Shown: piece after piece, positions 36,502 to 45,947 of the stretch
How the letters are laid out: each line of letters begins with the position of its first letter
How positions within the stretch are numbered: the stretch's first letter is position 1
Source of the DNA: Nitrospira sp.
GTDB taxonomy: Bacteria > Nitrospirota > Thermodesulfovibrionia > Thermodesulfovibrionales > Dissulfurispiraceae
Reading direction: 5' to 3'
Length of the DNA stretch: 64,000 nt
Assembly: GCA_002634385.1 (NCBI GenBank)
Contig: NSJL01000007.1
Location: 1 to 64,000 of the forward strand
The notes under the pieces: model-generated
Told to the model about the DNA's origin: nothing
The model's database searches: none
The model's input: the letters and a program-made list of their open reading frames with translations, nothing else
Made by a program: the position numbers and the translations under genes

Positions 36502-37635
36502 TCAGTTTCCAAATAGATTCAGATATGCTTTAAAGGCAAAAAGTCTGTTCCGTTTAAATCCGGTTATTTCTTGTAAGATGCCCACTTTCTGGAAGTCTTT
36601 TAAAAGTTGGTTTGCGGCAGGGTGGGTAATATTCAGCAGTTGACCTACAATCCTGGCAGTTATAATTGGACGTGAATAAAGCATTTTCAGTAACTGTTGT
36701 CCTGTTTTGGCCCGTTTGCCGAGGGTAAGAATTTCTGTTTCACACTTATGTCTCAGAGCTATAATTCCTTCAAATGTCGCCTTGCTTTTTTTCGCAGTTT
36801 CGGCTATTCCGACAAGAAAAAATTTGATCCATTGTTCAATATTGCTTGTTGCTCGCACCATTGTTAAAGAATCATAATAAGCGCCTTTGTTGCGTTCAAA
36901 AAAATCGGACACATAAAGAGTAGGCCTGGTCAGAATTCTCTTTTCGATGAGATAGAGCGTTATAAGCAATCGCCCGATACGCCCGTTGCCATCTTGAAAT
37001 GGATGGATAGTCTCAAATTGATAATGGCTTATGGCATTTTTTACAAGATGAGGTATTTTGAGATCTTCGTTATGCCAGAACTTTTCAAGATCGCTCAACA
37101 GATCAGGCAACTCGCTCTGGTGAGGTGGAATAAAAAAGGCGTCTTTGAGTGTCGCCCCGCCTATCCAGTTTTGGCTTATCCTTACTTCGCCAGGACTTTT
37201 GTTCTCACCCCTCGCCCCTTCAAGCAAGGTTCTATGGGCTTCTTTAAGCAGTCGCATTGAAAGTGGCAACTTTTCCAAGTTTGCTATAGCAAGATTCATT
37301 GCCTTTGTGTAATTCTGCACCTCTGTCCAATCATTTTTACGCTCCGGTTTTATCTCTTCTTCAGGCATGACCGCCTCATCAATGCCCGTCTGAGTTCCCT
37401 CTATCCTACTTGAGATAGCAGCTTCTTTTATTACATGCATGTGAATGAAAAAATCCACATCCGGAACAAGCGTGGAATACGCGCTTAATTCGCCAAGCAA
37501 TCTCGTTGCGTTTTCCAGAAGCATGTCTATCTCTCTGTCATTCCAGACAAATGGAACATTTATAAAGCTTGGAGAAAAGCTTTTATATTCGTATTGTTGC
37601 TTATAACCGCCTGATTTAAAAACTTGTTTCTGCAT
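36502..37635 (-). CDS. Fic-domain protein, first gene of the defence operon
   Basis: 377 aa. N-terminal Fic_N-like region with inhibitory motif SSRIEG, then Fic core [14 protein letters not shown] with catalytic His, and a C-terminal winged helix ([34 protein letters not shown]). It begins the operon that runs through the methyltransferase, ATPase, TOPRIM-like gene and second fic. Two palindromes overlap its promoter, and its own HTH makes it a candidate autoregulator; that is inference. Confidence 0.88.
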   Translation of the reverse strand: MQKQVFKSGGYKQQYEYKSFSPSFINVPFVWNDREIDMLLENATRLLGELSAYSTLVPDVDFFIHMHVIKEAAISSRIEGTQTGIDEAVMPEEEIKPERKNDWTEVQNYTKAMNLAIANLEKLPLSMRLLKEAHRTLLEGARGENKSPGEVRISQNWIGGATLKDAFFIPPHQSELPDLLSDLEKFWHNEDLKIPHLVKNAISHYQFETIHPFQDGNGRIGRLLITLYLIEKRILTRPTLYVSDFFERNKGAYYDSLTMVRATSNIEQWIKFFLVGIAETAKKSKATFEGIIALRHKCETEILTLGKRAKTGQQLLKMLYSRPIITARIVGQLLNITHPAANQLLKDFQKVGILQEITGFKRNRLFAFKAYLNLFGN

Positions 37636-37647
37636 TTGTTATTTTCT

Positions 37648-37713
37648 TTTACATATAGGTTTTTATATGTAAAGTTTATCCATTTTCGTTACATATGTCA
37701 ATTTATACGTAAC
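37648..37713. promoter_or_regulatory. Twin 26-bp palindromic operators over a sigma-70 promoter
   Basis: Palindrome 1 (37648-37673) is TTTACATATA-N6-TATATGTAAA, perfect 10-bp arms. Palindrome 2 (37688-37713) is GTTACATATG-N6-TATACGTAAC, imperfect. Their starts are exactly 40 bp apart. On the minus strand -35 TTGACA (37696-37701) lies in palindrome 2 and, after 17 bp, -10 TAAACT (37673-37678) touches palindrome 1, so binding would block the promoter of the fic-led operon. Confidence 0.75.
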
Positions 37714-37715
37714 TT

Positions 37716-40700
37716 TCATCCCTTTTCTTTTATCAGGCCCAGAGAACATATTATCCTCGGCTCCTGAACCTGCTCTTCCTCATGGATAATACAGAGTCTT
37801 CCCTCTTCCCTGAGGGCAATGACCATCTGAGCGAGGGTTTCGTCTGAAATACCGCTCCTGAGCTGGCGATTGAGCGTATCAATAGCAGTTTGGCGAAGAG
37901 GATAACGATATATTTCATCAATAGCCTTCAACAGTTCTTTGGATTCAAACAGTGTACCCTTAATGTCGTCTACATAACGCTTAAGTCTCTCATATGTTCG
38001 GAACCGGGCGCCTGATGGTCTGCCAAGCTGTCCGCCAACCGACTTTTCCTCCTCAATGATCAGTTCAACCCCTTTCTGGACCATCTCATGATGTTTATCA
38101 TCACGCGGGACTGCTGGGGTGGCAGGATCACACTCTGCAGTCTTCAGGATGGTGAACTGAGATTCAGTAACGCTTTTACCGTCGCGATCTATCCATGCAA
38201 GAGCATCGTTACCTTCAGCAGTTTTGAGGTAGACCAAAACACCTTGAGGTTCCTTTTCTGAGGCCCTGAATTCACGGGCTGAGTAAATTACAGGCTGTAA
38301 CGATGGGATAATCTTCTGCAATTCGGGATCAGCTGTTATAGCATTCTTCCATATCTGGTAAGCATAAGACGCAAGGTCAACCTCTCCGTCTACGTCTCCA
38401 TCAAGAATGCCTGATTTTTCATTATAGAGGTCGAGAATAGCCTGATCATTGCGGTCGTCCTCGAAGAACGACTCATCAGTTCCTACAACTTCGGCGTTTT
38501 CCTTTAGCCTCAACCGAACGCGGGCACGCAGTTTTATAATGCGATCTACACCATCAGCCGGGAGGAACGAATAGCATACAATCTCTTCTGCCTTTTGGCC
38601 TATCCTGTCAACACGGCCTGCACGCTGAATCAACCGGATGATCGCCCAGGGGAGATCAAAGTTCACGATTACTGCGCAGTCCTGAAGGTTCTGGCCTTCA
38701 CTGAGAACATCGGTTGCGATAAGGACCTGCAGTTCTTCTACCGGACTGACCTTTTCTCTTTTCTCATTGCTCTCCGGGCTGAAAAGCCATGCTATTTCCG
38801 TTGGATCTTCTGAATCTCCTGTGACACCCGCTATCTTTTGTACACCTCGTTTCTTCAACTCTGCTTCAAGATAGCGAACAGTGTCAGCAAACTGGCTGAA
38901 TATAATGACCTTTTGTTCGGAATGCTTTTTGGTTATCAGGTTATGAAGAGCATCAAGCTTTGTATCCTTCGCGGGATTCCAATTTACACACTTACGAAGG
39001 ATCTTCAATAAAGAATTTATATCCTCCTCAAGGTCGACAGCCAGGTCCTTTAGGAAGAGAATTGAGCGTAACCACCGGAATTGTTTCTTATGCTGAGTTT
39101 CATACTCCTTATAGATTTCAGCAGCCCGCTTCTGGAATTCAGCTTCTGAATGCAGTTCTTGTATATTATTGATCTTTTCAGGTTTTTCATCTTCAAATAA
39201 ATCGATCGCTGACCTTATATCTTCAGTATCCTCGTCATAGATACGGGAATCGAGCATTTCGGGGTCCTGCGTCCCTATCGGTATGGGCTTGCCATTTTCG
39301 ATTGCGTGAAGATAAATATAGTTGCGCAGGATATGCCGTTCAATGGACTGAATGAAAGCGTGTCCACTACTCTCAAGACGCTTAAACAGGTTCGTACGAC
39401 AGAATCCCATGAGTCTTTTACCGGCGCGCGAAAGGTCCTGCAATATTCTGGCTTCATTCTGAGTTGGCGGTTCATGGGGCTTTTCAATTACGTAATTTCC
39501 GAGACCGTATCGTGGAAGATTTAGACAGTTCACGACGTCAACCACATCCGAGGCATATAGCCGCGCATATTGATCATCAGCATCCTTACCGCTGATTTTG
39601 AATTTGACAGTCTTTGGTTTGCGGACAGGGAAATAGGAGCGTGTTCCATCTGCAAAGGTGAGATATTTGCGTCCATTAGTGGAATCTGTGTCCGCATAGT
39701 TATCCTGTATAAAGCTCCTTGTACGCCTCACCATATAGAGCCTCATAAGATCGCGCCAGTCATCAGCATAGCCGCTCTTTTCGAATGCTGCTAAAGAACG
39801 GACTGGACACTGATGCCTCCGAATGAACTCTGTCTCCCCTAATTCACGGAGAAACTGCTCAGGGCGAATTCCCAAGTCCTTTTCTTCCAGGACAAAAAGT
39901 CGAAGCTGATTAGAGAGGTCGCGATAGTTCTTGTTATACGGTGTTGCCGATAAAAGAATGCATTTGCTTTCATTTTTCTGAATATATTCATGTATAGCGT
40001 GATACCGCTTCCCTTCGCGGTTTCTGAGGTTATGACTTTCATCTATGATAATCAGGCGATATCTGCGCAACTCGGGCAACTCGCTAATGGCCTGGGTAAC
40101 AGAAAGAACCTTCGCTCTCATTCGATATTGGTGTGCGTAGTCTTCCCACATCTTCACCAGGTTCTTAGGACATAAGATTAGTGTTTCAAGCCCAAAGTCA
40201 TCTTCGAAGATGCGGGCAAGCGCTGTTGCCATGAGCGTCTTTCCGAGACCTACTACATCACCGAGCATTACCCCGCCGCGCTTATTCAAATGATGCGCAG
40301 CTATCTTTACGGCAGCAGACTGAAATTCAAAAAGCCTCTTCCCGAGATCGTGAGGTATACGAAACTCTGACAGACCTGCCCTGGCCTCTTGCGCAAGATG
40401 ATAGGCCATTTTGATATATATATGGTAAGGAGGAACCGGCTCTTCTCTTGCCCAGCTATCTTCAATGATGCTGACCAACTCCTCTGATATGTCAAGGCAC
40501 CATCTGTCATTCCAGCGATCTTCGAACCACTTTGCGAGTTTATTACAGGCATCATGGTCAAGAACATCGACATTTAACTCTCCTTGCTGGGAAAGTCCGG
40601 CAAAGGTAAGATTGCTGCTTCCAAGATATCCGACGGTCGGATTGATTGGATCAGGGCGGAACAAGAGATAGAGCTTCGCGTGAAGCTGGTGTCGGAGAAA

Positions 40701-41096
40701 CAACTTTACGATAACTTTCTTGGCTTTGATCTGTGCTGCCAACCTGCGAAGACCAGCTTCATCTTCATTGGTCGGGATGCCGTATGTCAGTTGCTCGCGG
40801 AATTCCTCTGCAAGTTTCTTTTTTAGACGCAGAGCTGTTTGTTGATCAATTCCCTTATCCGACTTGACAAGGCTTAATGCAGAGACCAACTCCTCCTGCG
40901 GCAGCCGCTGCATGCCAACAAGTAGGCGACAACAATTGTCTTTCCCCCCAGACCACTTTTCTATGTAGGTATCAAGCTGCTTCCACCCCCGGAGATTAAA
41001 ATATCCAACACAGAAATCTGCACGTTCAGAGACGTTAAGAGTCTCTTGGAGAGCAGTAAGAAGCTGCTGTTCTATGTTGTCAAAAATGCGTGGCAC
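37716..41096 (-). CDS. PLD-domain SNF2/DEAD-type helicase
   Basis: 1126 aa. The N-terminal phospholipase-D-like domain has HAKLYLLF...GSSNLT (HxK...GSxN). SF2 helicase motifs follow: Walker A VGLGKTLMATALA, DEAH-type IIIDESHNLRN, LLSATPYNK, and motif VI IQRAGRVDRIGQ. Similar PLD-helicases occur in DISARM and other phage-defence and restriction loci. Start GTG 41096; a TATATA element 9 nt upstream suggests a very short leader. Gap of 80 bp to the fic-led operon downstream. Confidence 0.9.
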   Translation of the reverse strand: MPRIFDNIEQQLLTALQETLNVSERADFCVGYFNLRGWKQLDTYIEKWSGGKDNCCRLLVGMQRLPQEELVSALSLVKSDKGIDQQTALRLKKKLAEEFREQLTYGIPTNEDEAGLRRLAAQIKAKKVIVKLFLRHQLHAKLYLLFRPDPINPTVGYLGSSNLTFAGLSQQGELNVDVLDHDACNKLAKWFEDRWNDRWCLDISEELVSIIEDSWAREEPVPPYHIYIKMAYHLAQEARAGLSEFRIPHDLGKRLFEFQSAAVKIAAHHLNKRGGVMLGDVVGLGKTLMATALARIFEDDFGLETLILCPKNLVKMWEDYAHQYRMRAKVLSVTQAISELPELRRYRLIIIDESHNLRNREGKRYHAIHEYIQKNESKCILLSATPYNKNYRDLSNQLRLFVLEEKDLGIRPEQFLRELGETEFIRRHQCPVRSLAAFEKSGYADDWRDLMRLYMVRRTRSFIQDNYADTDSTNGRKYLTFADGTRSYFPVRKPKTVKFKISGKDADDQYARLYASDVVDVVNCLNLPRYGLGNYVIEKPHEPPTQNEARILQDLSRAGKRLMGFCRTNLFKRLESSGHAFIQSIERHILRNYIYLHAIENGKPIPIGTQDPEMLDSRIYDEDTEDIRSAIDLFEDEKPEKINNIQELHSEAEFQKRAAEIYKEYETQHKKQFRWLRSILFLKDLAVDLEEDINSLLKILRKCVNWNPAKDTKLDALHNLITKKHSEQKVIIFSQFADTVRYLEAELKKRGVQKIAGVTGDSEDPTEIAWLFSPESNEKREKVSPVEELQVLIATDVLSEGQNLQDCAVIVNFDLPWAIIRLIQRAGRVDRIGQKAEEIVCYSFLPADGVDRIIKLRARVRLRLKENAEVVGTDESFFEDDRNDQAILDLYNEKSGILDGDVDGEVDLASYAYQIWKNAITADPELQKIIPSLQPVIYSAREFRASEKEPQGVLVYLKTAEGNDALAWIDRDGKSVTESQFTILKTAECDPATPAVPRDDKHHEMVQKGVELIIEEEKSVGGQLGRPSGARFRTYERLKRYVDDIKGTLFESKELLKAIDEIYRYPLRQTAIDTLNRQLRSGISDETLAQMVIALREEGRLCIIHEEEQVQEPRIICSLGLIKEKG

Positions 41097-41114
41097 TTTA
41101 TCCCATATATAGCT

Positions 41115-41385
41115 TTATGCAGATGTTTTCTTGAAACCTCTTTTTCTTCTTAACAACTTTCTTCACAATATGATGTTCAGTGCCCTTCTTCACCTCTATG
41201 TCCTCTTACTTGACATTGAAGGGATGCAGGAAGAACATGTCTCTGTATTCCTCTGTGTTTGAAGGTTGCCTCTTCTATGTCTTTCTTACTATGACATAGT
41301 CGCCGGGCTTTTAATCCGCATGTGGATTAACAATGATTATATCACCGCTCCGGAACTCAGGCTCCATGCTGTCGCCCGAACAGAA
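41115..41385 (-). pseudogene. Decayed S24-family (LexA/CI-like) repressor
   Basis: Minus-strand translation gives GDSMEPEFRSGDIIIVNPHA (catalytic Ser of S24 peptidases), then an in-frame TAA (41311-41313), KPGDYVIVRK, a frameshift to EEATFK, back to MFFLHPFNVK, another TAA (41206-41208), and EDIEVKKGTEHHIVKKVV. This order is the full C-terminal half of an S24 repressor, so the gene is dead. The N-terminal HTH part is absent. It lies between the defence genes and tRNA-Ala. Confidence 0.8.
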
Positions 41386-41470
41386 AAGCAACTCAGATTG
41401 TTGACTATTTTAGCACAGGCGGTAATCGGTCTGTAATGAAAAATCTCAAAAAGGAGGGGGAAAGAAAGAG

Positions 41471-41543
<73 letters not shown>

Positions 41544-41691
41544 GTATGAATTAAAAGAATATCATCTCAGCCCCGGAATTGTCAAGGAAAAAGCCTTCTT
41601 TTTTCGCCGTCAGCCGCCTCTCCGGCTGCTCCCTACGGCTTCGGGCTCCCGGGAGGAAGAGCCCCTTTTCAGACGGCACACCACAATAAGA

Positions 41692-41713
41692 AAGGGCAGC
41701 GATCGCTGCCCTT
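41692..41713 (-). terminator. Terminator of the atpB-atpE unit
   Basis: Perfect palindrome AAGGGCAGCGA/TCGCTGCCCTT followed on the minus strand by TTCTTATTG. Confidence 0.75.
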
Positions 41714-41746
41714 CTGAAATGGAATAAAATAAGTGGAAAGTAAAGG

Positions 41747-42097
41747 TTAGAAGAAAATTTTCTGGTTTATAAGAAGACCCAGCGAAACCAGCAACGCATA
41801 AATCGCCAACGATTCGATCATCGCAAGACCGATAATAAGTGTTGTGGTAACTTTACCGGATGCCCCGGGGTTCCTTGCCACGCCTTCGCACGCCTTTCCC
41901 AGACCGATACCCTGACCGATACCGGCACCGAGAGCGGCAATACCGATCGCCAGAGCGGCGCCGAGAGCGGCGGTAGCCCTGACATCGGAGCCTGTCCCCG
42001 CTGCCGCGGGAGCTGCAGCTTCCTCGGCGAGAGCGAGGGGGGCCAGCACGCCGACAAAGGCAAGCACCAGCAGTATAACAGAGATATTCCTCTTCAT
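41747..42097 (-). CDS. atpE: ATP synthase F0 subunit c
   Basis: 116 aa, longer than the usual ~80 because of a signal-peptide-like leader ([21 protein letters not shown]) and an Ala-rich spacer. The two c-subunit helices follow: [21 protein letters not shown] and [14 protein letters not shown]. The ion-binding Glu is in MIES; Gln in GIGQG and the Ser after Glu are the residues that coordinate Na+ in Na+-type c-rings, so Na+ coupling is possible but the third ligand (Thr) is replaced. Co-located with atpB; other ATP synthase genes are not here. Confidence 0.94.
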   Translation of the reverse strand: MKRNISVILLVLAFVGVLAPLALAEEAAAPAAAGTGSDVRATAALGAALAIGIAALGAGIGQGIGLGKACEGVARNPGASGKVTTTLIIGLAMIESLAIYALLVSLGLLINQKIFF

Positions 42098-42129
42098 CGC
42101 TTTTTCCTCCTTTCCTCGAGAATTTTTAT

Positions 42130-42807
42130 TTAATGCCCTTCCTCGACGGCACCGGCAAGGTACAGCGTCGTCAGAAGGACAAAGACGTAAGCCTGGATAA
42201 GACTGACAAGAGTGCCGAGGCCAAGTATCAGGGTCGGCACAAGAAACGGCGCCAGGGTAGCGAGAACGAGGAGAATGATATGCTTCGCGATCATGTTCCC
42301 GAAAAGCCTGACGGAGAGGGTGACCGGCCGTACCAGATGACCGATGAGCTCGATGAAGAACATCATGATCATGAGGGGAAGTGCATAGATGGACCTGATG
42401 GGGCCGAGAAAATGATTAAAATACTTGATTCCATGAACCTTTATCCCGTAATAATGTGTGGCCAGAAAGACCGGAATGGCCATGGAGGCCGTCATGTTGA
42501 TATTGCTGGTGGGAGATTCGAAACCGGGAATAAGCCCGAAAAAGTTCGATACCAGGATATAGAGGCCGAGGGTGCCGATAAGGGGAAAGAACCTCTCTCC
42601 CCAGTGGTGGCCGATACTGTTATTGGCAAGGCCGAGGAAAAAATCCGAGAGGGTCTCCATAAAATTCTGGAGTCCCGAAGGAACGAGGCTCAGATTTCTT
42701 CGCATAACGAGGGCGGGAACGATCAGGAGCGCCATCGCCAGCCAGGAATACGACACGTACGGCGGCACGTTCGGAAGGAGCGCATGCAAAAAAGTGGGTG
42801 ATTCCAC
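42130..42807 (-). CDS. atpB: ATP synthase F0 subunit a
   Basis: 225 aa polytopic membrane protein forming the ion channel next to the c ring. The essential Arg is in [17 protein letters not shown], and the last helices are [39 protein letters not shown] precedes the ATG. Upstream of atpE with a 32-bp gap. No atpI or subunit b is adjacent. Confidence 0.95.
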   Translation of the reverse strand: MESPTFLHALLPNVPPYVSYSWLAMALLIVPALVMRRNLSLVPSGLQNFMETLSDFFLGLANNSIGHHWGERFFPLIGTLGLYILVSNFFGLIPGFESPTSNINMTASMAIPVFLATHYYGIKVHGIKYFNHFLGPIRSIYALPLMIMMFFIELIGHLVRPVTLSVRLFGNMIAKHIILLVLATLAPFLVPTLILGLGTLVSLIQAYVFVLLTTLYLAGAVEEGH

Positions 42808-42998
42808 AGAGGTCCTCCTTTATTGGTACATCGGCGTATCGATGAAAAGCGTCTGCCTCAGGATATCCGTATTCTACCGGATTTTCTGCATTATCATGAG
42901 GTTACACAGCTATCTGGTATCTTAATTTTTCGCTCCGGCAAATGTCAAGGTTCTCACTGTTATATTTTCTTATCGGCGCATAAGCTTCCATAATCCCG

Positions 42999-43886
42999 TT
43001 ATGGGAGCCTCTCCCGCAAGGCCTCCCCTCCGCGCGCCAGGAGCATGGATCCCTTTGCAACTCCCAGGTCCTTCGACAGCACATCGCATTTGGATTGCAG
43101 AAGGAAGAAAATCTCCTTTCCCGGATAGCGCTCCCGCTCCGGAAAGAAGAGGGTCTCAAAGTTGCCCTGCCCCTTGCTCACCACAAAGCCGGAGTTCCGG
43201 AACTCCCGGTTGAATTCCGGGGAGGTGAATTCGAGAATCGTGCCGATGCAGTCGGAACCGTTGTCCATTATCGTGCACTTCCCGTCGAGTCCGACCTCCG
43301 CGGCATCTTCGGCAGTGGCGTCGTTCAGAACCGGGGCTCCCTTCACCACTGCCCGGACCCGTTTGCCCATCCCGGAGAGCACCTCCACCAGGAGCATATC
43401 GAAAACGATTTCCCCCGCATTGTCCAGCAGGTAGAGGACCTCGTCATGGTGCGACAGCTCCTCGCGGAAGGTGTCGTATCTGTCCACCGAGAGGGGGGTA
43501 TGCAGCGCCCGCTCGATGGTTCCGACAATATCGACGGACGTAAAGATGCCGAAGTCGATGACGTTCCCCGCAATGGCCAGCCGTGAGGCGGTCCACAGGG
43601 GGTCTTCGCTCTGCTCCACCCTCCTCTTCAGCTCGGGGTACAGCTTCAAAGCGATTTGATTGTACTCCGATTTGATCTCGGTAAAGGGATCCTTCCCCAG
43701 CATGCTGCGAATCCTCCGGTGCAGAAAGGTGGTGGAATGGGCGGGGGTCTTCGACATATCGGTGGCCCTGATTTCCTCGGTTACCCCCTTCAGCACCTCC
43801 GCCTGGAGGGTCTCGTCCCTGGTCCCGAGCCGCACGGCAATGATCGTCTGCCTGAAAAAGCAGGGAAAACAATCCAGATGCACCTT
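42999..43886 (-). CDS. DUF89/ARMT1-like damage-control phosphatase
   Basis: 295 aa. It begins MKVHLDCFPCFFRQTI (paired Cys), with YLLDNAGEIVFDMLLVE, the metal-binding DN motif of DUF89 phosphatases, and NDATAEDAAEVGLDG...DNGSDCIGT. Members dephosphorylate damaged sugar-phosphate metabolites. Start ATG 43886 (the frame extends to GTG 43916 without support). Upstream of atpB on the same strand, 191 bp apart. Confidence 0.85.
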   Translation of the reverse strand, partial: KVHLDCFPCFFRQTIIAVRLGTRDETLQAEVLKGVTEEIRATDMSKTPAHSTTFLHRRIRSMLGKDPFTEIKSEYNQIALKLYPELKRRVEQSEDPLWTASRLAIAGNVIDFGIFTSVDIVGTIERALHTPLSVDRYDTFREELSHHDEVLYLLDNAGEIVFDMLLVEVLSGMGKRVRAVVKGAPVLNDATAEDAAEVGLDGKCTIMDNGSDCIGTILEFTSPEFNREFRNSGFVVSKGQGNFETLFFPERERYPGKEIFFLLQSKCDVLSKDLGVAKGSMLLARGGEALRERLP

Positions 43887-43941
43887 CATCGCTCTCTCTT
43901 CTCCCGGGGGAAACACCCGATGCGCCTCCTCGATTTCTCCA

Positions 43942-45213
43942 TTATCTTTTCAAGGCCTTGTCCGCAATGTCCTTCCGGTAGTGCATCCCTTCGAAGCAGA
44001 TCTTTCCCACCGCCTCATACGCCCTTTCCTTTGCGGCCCCGATGTCCTTCCCCCAGCCGGTCACTCCCAGCACCCTTCCTCCATTCGTTACGACGTCGCC
44101 GTTGTTGAAAGAGGTGCCCGCATGGAAGACAACGGCATCCCCGACCTCCTTCGCGGTATCGAGACCGGCTATCACCTTTCCTTTTTCATAGGGACCGGGG
44201 TATCCCTTCGAGGCAAGGACAACGCAGACAGCCGCATCCTCCTTCCAGGCGATCTCCACCTCCGCAAGCTTTTCATCCGCTATCGCCATGAAGATGTCCA
44301 TCAGGTCGGAATCCAGCCTCGCAAGGACAGGCTGCGTCTCCGGATCCCCCAGCCTGCAGTTGAATTCCAGGACCGACGGGACGCCGTCCTTGATCATAAG
44401 GCCCGCATAGAGAATTCCCTTGTACTTTATCCCCTCCGCCCTGAGGCCGTTCACCGTGGGCAGCATGATCTTCTCCATGACCAGATCCTGCAGTTCCGGA
44501 GTAACGACCGGCGCGGGACTGTAGGCACCCATCCCCCCGGTGTTCGGCCCTTCATCGTTGTCGAAAACCCTTTTATGGTCCTGGGAGCTCACCATGGGGA
44601 CGATGGTCTTTCCGTCAGTAAAGGCCATGAACGAGGCCTCCTCCCCCTGCAGGCATTCTTCCACGATCACCCTGTTTCCGGCATCCCCGAACTCCTTGTC
44701 CTTCATTATGCGCTTGATCGCCTCTATGGCTTCGTCCACCGTGGCGGCCACAATGACCCCCTTCCCCGCTGCAAGACCGTCCGCCTTGATGACGATGGGA
44801 GCGCCTTTCATCCTCACGTAATCCTCCGCATGGAGATACGAGGTAAACACCTTGTACTCGGCAGACGGGATGCGGTGCCGCTTCATGAAGTCCTTGGAAA
44901 AGACCTTGCTCGCCTCGAGCCGGGCCGCGGCCTTCGTGGGACCTACGACTCTCCGCCCCTCCTTTTCGAAGGCATCCACAATACCCCGGGAAAGCGGCTC
45001 TTCGGGCCCGACAACGGTGAGGTCGATCCACTCATACCGCACCAGGTTTACCAGTTCATCGAAATTGCCGGTGCCGACATCGAGACACTCCGCCATTTCG
45101 GCGATACCCGCATTCCCCGGTACGCAATAGATTTTGTCCACATGCCGCGACTGTGACAGCTTCCAGACAAGGGCATGCTCCCGTCCTCCGCCGCCAATGA
45201 CAAGTACTTTCAT
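43942..45213 (-). CDS. purD: Phosphoribosylamine--glycine ligase
   Basis: 423 aa ATP-grasp enzyme, step 2 of purine synthesis (GAR synthetase). It begins MKVLVIGGGGREHALVWKLS, with VVGPEEPLSRG, IKADGLAAGKGV, and the end FNCRLGDPETQPVLARLDSDL. GGAGGC precedes the ATG. It follows purH on the same strand, 89 bp after its stop. Confidence 0.97.
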   Translation of the reverse strand: MKVLVIGGGGREHALVWKLSQSRHVDKIYCVPGNAGIAEMAECLDVGTGNFDELVNLVRYEWIDLTVVGPEEPLSRGIVDAFEKEGRRVVGPTKAAARLEASKVFSKDFMKRHRIPSAEYKVFTSYLHAEDYVRMKGAPIVIKADGLAAGKGVIVAATVDEAIEAIKRIMKDKEFGDAGNRVIVEECLQGEEASFMAFTDGKTIVPMVSSQDHKRVFDNDEGPNTGGMGAYSPAPVVTPELQDLVMEKIMLPTVNGLRAEGIKYKGILYAGLMIKDGVPSVLEFNCRLGDPETQPVLARLDSDLMDIFMAIADEKLAEVEIAWKEDAAVCVVLASKGYPGPYEKGKVIAGLDTAKEVGDAVVFHAGTSFNNGDVVTNGGRVLGVTGWGKDIGAAKERAYEAVGKICFEGMHYRKDIADKALKR

Positions 45214-45302
45214 ATAGCCTCCGCAAAGCGTTCTCTACAGCAGTAATCGGGGGCCACGATACTCATGCCCCCGTGCATATCCGTACAATGGGCCGTTTTT
45301 CC

Positions 45303-45902
45303 TTATGCGTCCTCCGCAATTACCCTCTTCAGGTAGTCTGCAATAAGTGTATCATACCGGCCGGTATGGGCAAACACCTTCCGGGCAAGCACGAGCCTCG
45401 TCTTCCTGCTCACTTCCCCGTTTGATGTTCTCAGCTCTTCGAGCACCTTCCCGTAATCATCGGGATCGACCACCACTACCACATCCTGGAAATTCTTGGA
45501 AGCGGCTCTGAGCATTGCCGGTCCCCCGATATCAATGTTCTCGATGGCGTCTTCAAAGGTCACTCCCGGCTTTGCAATGGTCGCTTCGAAGGGATAGAGG
45601 TTCACTACCACCATATCGATGGGCTCGATCCCCTGTTTCCCGATATCCTCCATGTCCTTCGGATTGCTCCGCCGTGCGAGCAGTCCTCCATGGATCTTCG
45701 GATGGAGGGTCTTCACTCTTCCATCCATCATTTCGGGAAAGCCGGTGTGATCGGAAACCTCCTTCACGGGAACCCCCGCTTCGCGGAGGACCTTCGCCGT
45801 TCCCCCTGTAGAGAGAATCTCCACTCCCCTTTCCGACAAAGCACGGGCGAAGTCCACAACCCCCTTTTTATCAGAGACACTTATCAGCGCCCTTTTCATC
45901 AT
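45303..45902 (-). CDS. purH: IMP cyclohydrolase, monofunctional PurH N-domain
   Basis: 199 aa, only the MGS-like IMP cyclohydrolase half of Pur[87 protein letters not shown]. Ends [18 protein letters not shown]. The usual ~300-residue AICAR formyltransferase half is absent, and I find no remnant of it in the 89 bp after the stop, so another gene must supply that step. AGGAGGAG precedes ATG 45902 (45899 is equally possible). Confidence 0.9.
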   Translation of the reverse strand: MMKRALISVSDKKGVVDFARALSERGVEILSTGGTAKVLREAGVPVKEVSDHTGFPEMMDGRVKTLHPKIHGGLLARRSNPKDMEDIGKQGIEPIDMVVVNLYPFEATIAKPGVTFEDAIENIDIGGPAMLRAASKNFQDVVVVVDPDDYGKVLEELRTSNGEVSRKTRLVLARKVFAHTGRYDTLIADYLKRVIAEDA

Positions 45903-45947
45903 ACTCTTCTCCTCCCTATCCGTTCGTCGCTCAAGCAAAAGACCCTG

